The notes under the pieces are model-generated. The model was given only the letters and a program-made list of their open reading frames with translations, had not been told where the DNA came from and searched no databases. Positions 1-7,300 of a stretch of DNA of 41,885 bases are shown one piece after another. The stretch spans positions 1 through 41,885 of the forward strand of contig CAYYQW010000029.1 of NCBI GenBank assembly GCA_964472505.1. The letters run 5' to 3'. Position numbers and translations under genes: made by a program. Each line of letters begins with the position of its first letter. Position 1 is the stretch's first letter. Origin of the DNA: JAYEIA01 sp964472505 (lineage in GTDB: Bacteria > Bacteroidota > Bacteroidia > Bacteroidales > JAADGE01).

Positions 1-46
1 GATAAAGTCCAGTTTAAAGAACTATTTGGATTGGGAATTTCCTATA

Positions 47-495
47 AATTTTAAAGCCGCCTGTTGCAGCGGTCAGACGGATCTGTTAACTAATTCTATA
101 CATATCATTTTAGATCGCCGGCATCTTGACAGAGTAGCCGTCAGACCGCTTTTTATAATGCATTTTTGTATATTATTGCTTTTCAAACGACAGCCGTTTT
201 TTTGCATGTAAAAAAAATGATGAGAAAAATTTTTTTAAAAAAACGGAATAAGTCATATATTGCAAAAAATACCAAATTTGAAAAGCTTTGAGATATACAC
301 GCCCCGAAAAACGGATTATTTGAAAAGCAAGTTTTTACAGTTGTAAGCAGCATTTTGCGAAACGCGTGTCATGCATTATGCCGTGCACGATGCATACCGG
401 TGTACAATTTTATCGAAGTGTAAGTTTTTGATTAGTAGGATGTTATATGGTAGATAATAAAATTTATAAAAGTGGAATTGGGTGATGGGAGTTGG
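47..495. repeat. Long direct repeat, copy 1 (upstream of the FISUMP gene)
   Basis: Bases 162-495 are about 90% identical by eye to 2411-2723. A 19-bp block shared exactly (47-65 here, 2324-2342 there) sits about 100 bp upstream of the main match in both copies, so the whole unit appears duplicated. Between the two blocks (66-161) the copies differ. Copy 1 also carries about 21-23 extra bases near 350-372, including an additional ATGCAT. No convincing gene lies inside: the open frame at 26-211 runs through the repeat and resembles no family I know. Each copy ends 75-100 bp upstream of a gene start, so it could be a promoter-bearing leader, a non-coding RNA or the flank of a mobile cassette. 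Confidence 0.85.
69..154 (+). terminator. Terminator-like inverted repeat with large loop
   Basis: GCGGTCAGACGG (69-80) and CCGTCAGACCGC (138-149) pair over 12 bp with one mismatch, and the right arm is followed by a run of five T. The 57-base loop is long for an intrinsic terminator. It may end a transcript entering from left of the window. Confidence 0.35.
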
Positions 496-593
496 ATGAG
501 TATAGACCGATATACTCAATAAAAACCAAAAATAAATACAGCCGGAAAGCCGAAGCCGGAAACATGTAGGTAAAATTTTTAATTTTTATAATT

Positions 594-1886
594 ATGATTA
601 AGAAAATTTCTTTTTTAGTTCCGGTAATTTTTGCATTTGCAAAAATTCAGGCGCAAGACTATTTGATTAGTTTTGCCGGAAGTGGTGAAACAACCACCGT
701 AGAAACCGTAGAAGTTGAAAACCTGACGCAGGAAACTTCCTTAACTCTAAGTGGTACAGATGTTCTGCATCTTCTTGCTACAGTTAATGTTGAAGAATTG
801 AACAGTGCAGGATTTCGAATTTATCCTAATCCGATTGCAGACAAAGCATTTATTGAGTTTGAACAACAAAGCTCGGGACAGGTGCTTGTAGAAGTAATTG
901 ATGTAAGTGGCAAAAGTATTGCAACGAGCCGAAATAATTTAAGTGCCGGGGTACAGCAATACAGTATCAGTAATTTGCCTATTGGTTTGTATATTATGAA
1001 TATCATAACAGATGGACACAATTACAGTTCAAGAATTGTGAGTAATAGTACAACAAACGGTATTGCTGCTATTGAGCATACAAGTAGCCATACTATTGTT
1101 AAAAAAACGGCAGAAAAAAACAGCAAAGCAACCGTTCAGATGCAATACAACGAAGGCGACCGATTGTTGTTTAAAGCATTTTCAGGTGATTATATAACCG
1201 TATCTACACTTGTGCCAACCGAAAGCTCTACAGTTACTTTTAACTTTGTTTCGGCAACCGATGCGGACGGTAACAATTATGCCACGGTAACCATAGGCGA
1301 CCAAACCTGGATGGCCGAAAACCTGCGCGTTACAACATACCCCGACGGTACAGCCATACCGCATGTAACCGACAATACGGAATGGGCAAATCTCGGAGAC
1401 AACAATACCGATGATGCCTATAGTTGGTATGACAATGATGAAGCAACAAACGGCGAGACTTACGGCGCACTTTATACTTACGCTGCCGCAATAGGCGATG
1501 ATTGGACACACCAAAACACCGCCGGACAAGGCGTATGCCTCGATGGCTGGCACCTGCCCACCGATACCGAGTGGGCAGAACTTGAAGATTACCTGACAAA
1601 CAATGGACACAGTAGCACCGAAGGCACAGCATTAAAAGCCATAAGCGGTTGGAACAGCGGTGGCAACGGCACAGATGATTATGGTTTTTCTGCTCTTCCG
1701 GGTGGTTACCGCTACTACGCTGCCGGTTATTCCGGCAATATCGGTAATTACGGCTACTTTTGGTCGGCTACCGAGTACAATGCGGCCTACGCATGGAACC
1801 TGAGCCTGTACTACAGTTACAGCGGTGTAAACCGTAGCTACATCAATAAGAGTTATGGTTTTTCAGTCCGCTGTTTACGGGATTGA
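594..1886 (+). CDS. Secreted FISUMP-domain protein, candidate DGR variable protein
   Basis: A 430-residue exported protein. Residues 1-21 form a signal peptide ending in IQAQ. Residues about 70-150 resemble a T9SS type A sorting domain (FRIYPNP, then SGKSI and GLYIMNI); it is internal rather than C-terminal, which is odd. Residues about 218-430 are a FISUMP domain (Fibrobacter succinogenes major paralogous domain, a C-type-lectin-like fold): TIGDQTWMAENL, GWHLPTDTEWAELE, FSALPGGYR, YFWSATE and the terminal FSVRCLRD. FISUMP domains are known targets of DGRs. The last 60 codons fit a mutated variable region: about 13 TAC/TAT tyrosine codons plus AGC, AAC and GCC codons at alternating positions between conserved scaffold codons, as expected when AAC codons of a template are mutated at adenine. 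The stop is followed by a structured inverted repeat. Ligand and partner are unknown. FISUMP assignment is firm; DGR targeting is inferred. Confidence 0.85.
   Translation: MIKKISFLVPVIFAFAKIQAQDYLISFAGSGETTTVETVEVENLTQETSLTLSGTDVLHLLATVNVEELNSAGFRIYPNPIADKAFIEFEQQSSGQVLVEVIDVSGKSIATSRNNLSAGVQQYSISNLPIGLYIMNIITDGHNYSSRIVSNSTTNGIAAIEHTSSHTIVKKTAEKNSKATVQMQYNEGDRLLFKAFSGDYITVSTLVPTESSTVTFNFVSATDADGNNYATVTIGDQTWMAENLRVTTYPDGTAIPHVTDNTEWANLGDNNTDDAYSWYDNDEATNGETYGALYTYAAAIGDDWTHQNTAGQGVCLDGWHLPTDTEWAELEDYLTNNGHSSTEGTALKAISGWNSGGNGTDDYGFSALPGGYRYYAAGYSGNIGNYGYFWSATEYNAAYAWNLSLYYSYSGVNRSYINKSYGFSVRCLRD
1693..1886 (+). other. Candidate DGR variable region (VR)
   Basis: This is the 3' end of the FISUMP gene, from the SALPGG motif to the stop. 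Scaffold residues (GG, FWSATE, W, GFSVRCLRD) alternate with positions rich in Tyr, Ser, Asn and Ala. Tyrosine codons are almost all TAC, which is one adenine-site change from AAC. A DGR template repeat would show AAC/AAT at those positions. No template is present in the window, so the left boundary is approximate and the call rests on pattern and context. Confidence 0.5.
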
Positions 1887-1895
1887 GTTTATTTG

Positions 1896-1951
1896 ATTTA
1901 CCCTGTTAAATAAGGCGAAGCCTTCCGCAAAGCGGATTTAACAGGGTAAAT
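1896..1951 (+). other. Three-way-junction inverted repeat immediately 3' of the candidate VR
   Basis: The outer stem is 16 bp (1896-1911 with 1936-1951) without mismatch. The 24 bases between the arms are fully used by two small hairpins: AAGGC-GAA-GCCTT (1912-1924) and CCGC-AAA-GCGG (1925-1935). No base is left unpaired at the junction. It begins 9 bases after the TGA stop. DGR targets are known to carry a hairpin or cruciform just downstream of the variable region that is needed for efficient retrohoming, and the position here matches. It could also act as a 3' mRNA structure. Confidence 0.75.
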
Positions 1952-1972
1952 TTGAAGCTTTGATTATTTGGG

Positions 1973-2001
1973 GTTGGGGGCGTAGCCTCAACGAATTTTT
2001 T
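1973..2001 (+). terminator. Terminator-like hairpin after the FISUMP gene
   Basis: GTTGGGGGC (1973-1981) pairs with GCCTCAAC (1985-1992) around a 3-base loop, with one G-T pair and one bulged G. A run of seven T follows at 1996-2002. This has the form of an intrinsic terminator. It probably ends the FISUMP transcript before the downstream pseudogene. Confidence 0.6.
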
Positions 2002-2019
2002 TAAAAAACCAGATATTTT

Positions 2020-2331
2020 ATGAAAACTGCAAAAATATTGAAATTAGAACAAAATAATGTCGAAAATATTATTTTGCACAAAGAAGGCTTATTTTGACGT
2101 GCTTACGAGCAGTCGGCTTTTTTATTCGTTCGTAACATGGAGGCGTATCAGATAACCAAAAAGTTTTACAAAAATGCAAAACAAGAAGTAGTATATCTTG
2201 GTTTTCCGGCTAATATTTTACAACAAATATTAGAAATTGCAAAAGAAAAAGAAATCTCGGAAAATGAAACCCAAATAATCATTAGCAAATGCCCTGCGCC
2301 CGTGCGGTGTTTTCACCGCACGGAATTTTAA
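2020..2331 (+). pseudogene. Small ORF broken by an in-frame TGA and truncated
   Basis: One continuous reading frame runs from ATG 2020 to TAA 2331, interrupted only by TGA at 2095-2097 (codon 26). The frame begins MKTAKILKLEQNNVENIILH, continues through the TGA as RAYEQSAFLFVRNM and then AYQITKKFYKNAKQEVVYLG. The context LF*RAY suggests a lost tryptophan (TGG to TGA). Other genes in the window end in TGA, so recoding is unlikely. The last 12 codons run into a perfect hairpin at 2300-2323 and then into repeat copy 2, so the native C-terminus seems to be missing. I cannot name the family with certainty. Its place directly behind a FISUMP gene and 3' structure suggests the 5' part of a DGR-associated accessory gene, copied along with the target. 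Confidence 0.6.
2300..2323. repeat. Perfect 10-bp stem hairpin at the repeat boundary
   Basis: CCGTGCGGTG (2300-2309) and CACCGCACGG (2314-2323) are perfect inverted repeats around a TTTT loop. The hairpin ends exactly one base before the first base shared with repeat copy 1 (2324). It may mark the right end of the FISUMP cassette or be a leftover of the element that inserted it. It lacks a long T-run, so a terminator role is doubtful. Confidence 0.65.
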
Positions 2332-2723
2332 AGCCGCCTGTTTTACCTCAGCTGAAAACACCTGATGCGCAGTGTTATTAATTATTCATTATCAGCAAGT
2401 TTAAAAGTATATTTTTGTATATTATTGCTTTTCAAACGACACCCGTTTTTTTGTATGTAAAAAATTTGATGAGAAATTTTTTTTTTAAAAAACGGAATAA
2501 GTCATATATTGCAAAAAATACCTAATTTTAAAAAGCTTTTAGATACACATACGCCCCGAAAAACGGATTATTTGAAAAGCAAGTTTTTACAGTTGTAAGC
2601 AGCATTTTGCAATGCACGATGCATACCGGTGTACAATTTTATCGAAGTGTAAGTTTTTGATTAGTAGGATGTTATATAGTAAATGCTGAAATTTTAAAAA
2701 GTGGAATTGGATGATGGGAGTTG
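2324..2723. repeat. Long direct repeat, copy 2 (upstream of the AlbA_2 gene)
   Basis: This is the second copy of the unit at 47-495: an exact 19-bp block at 2324-2342, then 2411-2723 about 90% identical to 162-495. It lacks about 21-23 bases that copy 1 has around 350-372. It fills most of the 467-base gap between the pseudogene and the AlbA_2 gene at 2799. The remaining stretch 2724-2798 shows no clear TAnnTTTG box. Confidence 0.85.
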
Positions 2724-2798
2724 CAAAGGTACAGAGGTTATGGTTTATTGCAAAACAATGACAACATGTTGTAAATTAGTGGATAATATCAATAAATA

Positions 2799-4133
2799 AT
2801 GCCGGAACAACAAAATATAGAATGGAAAGCATCTTGGAGAGATGAATATTTAAAATGGATTTGCGGTTTTGCAAATGCCAAAGGTGGTAAGCTGATTATC
2901 GGAAAAGATAATAATGGAAATATTGTTGGCGTTGAAAGTTCCAAACGTCTAATGGACGACCTTCCAAATAAAATTCAAAATCATCTTGGTATTATATGCG
3001 AAATTGATTTACATGAGCATGAAAATAAACATTATATTGAGATTTTTGTAAAACCATATAACGTACCAATCTCATATCAGGGAAAATATCATTATCGTAG
3101 TGGAAGTACAAAACAGGAGTTAAAAGGAACTGTTTTAAACGAGTTTTTGCTAAAAAAAGCCGGAAAAACTTGGGACGATATAAATGAAGCTTCTGCAAGC
3201 TATGATGATATTGACAGTAAAACAGTTGAAAAGTTCAAAGAGGACGCAGTTAACAGCAAACGTTGGATAGCTGTAAAAGGTGAAACAAATTATCATCGAA
3301 TATTTGAAAACCTTCAATTAACAGATAAAAATGAGTTAAAACGAGCTGCATTAGTCTTGTTCGGAAAAAATCCTCGAAAATACTTTATTAATGCTTATGC
3401 CAAAATTGGAAAATTTGGCAAATCAGACCATGACTTACAATCTCAGGAAGTAATAGAAACTAATGCTTATTCACTTGCAAATGAAATTATTGAAATACTG
3501 GATAAGAAATATTTCATAAAAACAATATCATACAAAGGATTACATCGAGTTGAAACACCGCCATATCCGTATGAGGCAATTCGTGAAGCATTGATTAATG
3601 CTGTGATACACAGAAACTATTTTGGACCACCGATACAAATAAGCCTTTATGATGATAAGATAATGATTTGGAATGTTGGACAATTACCGGAGGAGTTGTC
3701 AATTGATGATTTAAAACGTAAACATTCATCGTTCCCGAGAAATCCAAGATTAGCAGAAGCCTTTTTTAAAGGAGGATTAATCGAAGCTTGGGGACGAGGA
3801 ACTCTAAAAATTATCAACGAGTGTAAAGAGTACGGATTACCTGAGCCTGATATTGAAATAATGAGTGGTGGAATTTGTGTAACGATTTACCAAAACAAAT
3901 TAACAGACGAGTATTTAGAAAAATTAGGTATAAACCACCGACAAAAGTTAGTAATTAAGTATTTAAAAACAACGGAACGGATTACAAATAAAGAATATCA
4001 GGAACAAACCGGCTGTTCCGACAGAACCGCAAGTCGTGATTTAAAAGAATTAGTGGAAAAACGAGTTTTAAGAAGTTCCGGAACCAAAGGAGTTGGTGCT
4101 TTTTATGAATTAATAACGCCAATAACGCCATAA
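2799..4133 (+). CDS. AlbA_2 (Schlafen-type) ATP-binding protein with winged helix
   Basis: A 444-residue cytoplasmic protein of the family often annotated as ATP-binding or RecG-like transcriptional regulator. Residues about 2-120 are an AlbA_2/Schlafen domain (IEWKASW, FANAKGGKLIIGKDNNG, the Y-RSGSTK-L segment). Residues about 255-345 resemble the GHKL-type ATP-binding part (YEAIREALINAVIHRNY, ENVG-like WNVGQLPE, EAWGRGTLKI). Residues about 375-440 are a winged helix (ITNKEYQEQTGCSDRTASRD). Such proteins are often found beside restriction and other defence genes, and the next gene is a large restriction-modification enzyme 237 bp downstream. A regulatory or accessory defence role is inferred. 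The C-terminus ends in ITPITP, encoded by a short tandem repeat that continues past the stop. Confidence 0.82.
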   Translation: MPEQQNIEWKASWRDEYLKWICGFANAKGGKLIIGKDNNGNIVGVESSKRLMDDLPNKIQNHLGIICEIDLHEHENKHYIEIFVKPYNVPISYQGKYHYRSGSTKQELKGTVLNEFLLKKAGKTWDDINEASASYDDIDSKTVEKFKEDAVNSKRWIAVKGETNYHRIFENLQLTDKNELKRAALVLFGKNPRKYFINAYAKIGKFGKSDHDLQSQEVIETNAYSLANEIIEILDKKYFIKTISYKGLHRVETPPYPYEAIREALINAVIHRNYFGPPIQISLYDDKIMIWNVGQLPEELSIDDLKRKHSSFPRNPRLAEAFFKGGLIEAWGRGTLKIINECKEYGLPEPDIEIMSGGICVTIYQNKLTDEYLEKLGINHRQKLVIKYLKTTERITNKEYQEQTGCSDRTASRDLKELVEKRVLRSSGTKGVGAFYELITPITP

Positions 4134-4151
4134 TAACGCCATAATAACGCC
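4112..4151 (+). repeat. Short tandem repeat AATAACGCC x4 across the stop codon
   Basis: Four copies of AATAACGCC lie at 4112-4120, 4121-4129, 4132-4140 and 4143-4151. The first two abut in frame and encode the ITPITP tail. The later units are preceded by an extra AT, which creates TAA stops. Gain or loss of a 9-bp unit would lengthen or shorten the tail by three residues, and a shift of the AT would move the stop. Confidence 0.8.
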
Positions 4152-4225
4152 AACCGAAAGAATGAAGAAAAGAAATAATAATATAAAACCATAACATTGC
4201 GTTGGTTGTCAGGCTTTTGGCAACA

Positions 4226-4262
4226 TTGGCGGTGCAGCGAAGCAAGCTGCCAATACCGCCAA
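4226..4262. repeat. Intergenic hairpin between the defence genes
   Basis: TTGGCGGT-GCAGC (4226-4238) pairs with GCTGC (4246-4250) and ACCGCCAA (4255-4262), leaving a 7-base loop and a 4-base bulge. The surrounding 4190-4310 stretch is GC-richer than the genes on either side and rich in short inverted GTT/AAC motifs. It could be a repeat-family palindrome or a weak terminator for the upstream gene. Confidence 0.4.
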
Positions 4263-4340
4263 AAACTTGCCGCCGACACATTTTCGTTAGTTGCAACGGC
4301 GGTTAACGATAACAGAAAATAGAAAAATGTAACAAACGAT

Positions 4341-4348
4341 TATCTTTG
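4341..4348 (+). promoter_or_regulatory. -7 box TATCTTTG upstream of the restriction-modification gene
   Basis: This is an exact match to the Bacteroidota -7 consensus TAnnTTTG. It lies 22 bases before ATG 4371 and too close to the TTG at 4362 for a usual leader, which favours the ATG as start. A -33 TTTG is not evident. Confidence 0.5.
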
Positions 4349-4370
4349 CAAGGCAACAAATTTGAAAAAC

Positions 4371-7300
4371 ATGATAGATTTAAAAAAATATATAAAGGAA
4401 TTGCAATCTGTTTCGATAGATGAATTGACAGAACACTCAAAACGATTTGCTCTTGAAACTTTGTTAAGAGAAGTTGCCGAAACTGTTGTTTCAAAAAACA
4501 AAATAAAAGTTTTGCACGAACCCAAACGCAAAGATAATTACGGCTCACCTGATTTTAAAATTTATACGGAAAGCTCAATAATTGGATATGCTGAGAATAA
4601 AAAGATAACTGAAAATTTGGATAAGGTTATAAAATCAGCACAAATAAAAAAATATCGTGAATTGTCGCCAAACATTTTATTGACAAATTACCTTGATTTC
4701 ATTTGGATTAAAGACGATATTTTCCAAAGAGAAACCCTTTGTTATGTTTCTGATTTAGAGAATAAAAAATTTATACCCGATGAAAATAAAATTCAGAATA
4801 TAACTAATATTTTAACTAATTTCTTTTCGGAAGCACCGATTGGAATTTCAACAGCAAAAGATTTGGCGTTGGCATTGGCAGTCAGAAGTAAAAACCTAAA
4901 AGACTTTTTGGACGATGATTTGGAAAGTCAAGAAAATGCCGAAGAACAAACACGTCTCGTTGGTTTGTATGATACATTTAAAAGCCATATTTTTAACGAA
5001 TTAACCATTTCCGAATTTGCAGATGCTTTTGCTCAAATGTTAGTTTACGGATTGTTTTTGGCAAAACTAAATGCTGACACAAAAGAAGTTACATTATACA
5101 ATGCAAAGCGTTTTATTCCTCAATCATTCGAGTTAATTAGAGAATTAGTAGGTTTTCTCGACGAATTGGAAGATGAAAACTATAAAGATACACGCTGGAT
5201 AATAGATGAAGTAATTTCAATAATGAATAATTTGGAGTTACAAGAATTACAAAAATCCTTACAATTCAGCAAAAAAGTAAAGGACAACGAAAACATAGAA
5301 ACCGACCCATACATTTATTTCTATGAAACATTTTTGGCTGCCTACGATAAAAATTTAAGAAAAGCAAAAGGTGTTTACTACACACCGCCGCAAGTTGTAA
5401 ATTTTATAGTAAGGTCGGTAAATGAAGTTTTGAAAAACACTTTCAAAATTGATACCGGTTTTGCAGAACCCGAGAAAGTTACTGTTTTAGATTTTGCAAC
5501 AGGAACAGGAACATTTATTATTGAAATTCTAAAACAGATATTTGAAGAAATACCCGCTCAAAACAAGCAACTTAAAGAAATGTTAATAAAAGACCATGTT
5601 TTGAAAAATATTTATGGTTTTGAGTATTTAATTGCACCTTATACGGTGGCACATTTAAAACTTTCACAATTTCTGAAAGAAAATGATTATGAATTAGATG
5701 CAAAAGAGCGGTTCCAATTATTTTTGACAAATACGCTTGAACCAATAGCTGATATTCCACCAAATTTATACGCAAAGTCATTATCGACCGAAGGAAAATT
5801 AGCGCAAAAAGTAAAAGACAAGCCAATACTTGTAATAACAGGAAATCCGCCCTATTCGGGACATTCAAAAAATACAGGCGATTGGATAACTAACTTGTTA
5901 AAAGGTAACGATATTTGGGCTACCGAAAAAATTGAAAAACAAGCCAACTATTATAAAGTGGACGGCAAATCATTGGGCGAACGAAACCCGAAATGGTTAC
6001 AAGATGATTATGTGAAATTTATTCGTTTTGCTCAATATAAAATTGATAGAGCAGGACAAGGAGTTGTGGGCATAATTACAAGCCATTCATTTTTAGACAA
6101 CCCAACATTCAGGGGAATGCGTCAAAGCCTAATGCACTCTTTTGACCAACTATATTTCATCGACTTACATGGAAACGCAAAGAAAAGAGAGAAAACACCT
6201 GAAGGAAAACCGGACCAAAATGTATTTGATATCGAACAAGGTGTGGCTATTTCCATATTCATTAAAAAGTCCGGACTTAAAAAAGGCGTTTTTCATACCG
6301 ATTTTTGGGGCAACAGGAAACAAAAATTTGATTTGTGTTTAGATAATTCAATTGAAACACTTGAGTTTACAGAGTTAAAACCTAATTCACCGTTTTATTT
6401 GTTTACACAGCAAAATGAAAAACTTTGGGAAAAATATAAAAGTTTTTGGTCTGTAAAAGAAATTTTTCCTGTAAATTCTGTTTGTATAACTACAAGTAGG
6501 GACGGGTTAGTAATTGATTGTAGCGAAGAAAAATTGTTACAAAAGTTTCATGTTTTTTCCGATATAAAAATATCAGATAATGATTTATACAATGTATTAA
6601 GTTTAAAGGACAATAGAGATTGGAGCTTACCTGAAAAGAGAAAACTTATTTTGCAAGAAAAAGAGTTAAAAACTTTTATAAAAGATATTGATTATCGTGT
6701 TTTTGATAAACGAAAAATCATGTATCATAAGCACGCTATTGATTTTGGACGTTGGGAAGTAATGAAGCATATGAGTTATGAAAATTTAGCTCTAATCACA
6801 AACAGACAAGCTCGACTTTCAACATATCAGCACGTTTTTATTTCAGATAGTTTAACAGATTTACATATTTTTGAGACTGCAAATGCAAGTCCTTACCATT
6901 TTCCACTATACCTATATGAAAAACAAAAGGATGCGATATTTAAAAAAGAAGAACCAACGAAACAATTAACACAATACGAACAAGAATTAAAAAAACATAC
7001 CGAACAATTTGAAAAGGCAGTTTCTGAAATTAAACGACATGAAAAGCTGTTTGCAGAAAAAGAAAATCCGATACAAGACGAAATAGACTATATAGAAGAA
7101 CATCGTTCAACTTACGAAGAATATAAAACATCTTATGAGCAAATAAAAAAGCATTACAGAGAATTGATTGACAGCTCAAAAAGAGATGTAGAACTTAACC
7201 GGGAAAATAAAATCGAGTTCGTAGAAGATGACATTATAAAACGCCCGAACTTTTCAGATAACTTTTTGAAATTTGTAAAACAAAAATATCCCAATTACAC

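Noticed and set aside
26..211. Open frame of 61 codons near the window start
   Set aside because: It runs through the repeat unit, is not kept in repeat copy 2, and its product resembles nothing; I treat it as chance.
162..495. Repeat unit as the DGR template repeat
   Set aside because: It shares no sequence with the C-terminal coding region of the FISUMP gene, so it cannot be the template.
1182..1632. Long minus-strand frames opposite the FISUMP gene
   Set aside because: They are antisense shadows of a clear plus-strand gene with a recognisable domain.
2095..2097. TGA recoded as Trp or selenocysteine
   Set aside because: Other genes in the window end in TGA, the protein is truncated anyway, and no selenocysteine insertion element is evident.
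4190..4310. Integron attC-like or transposon-end-like inverted repeats
   Set aside because: Core GTTRRRY/RYYYAAC spacing is not convincing and no integrase or transposase is near; kept only as a hairpin.
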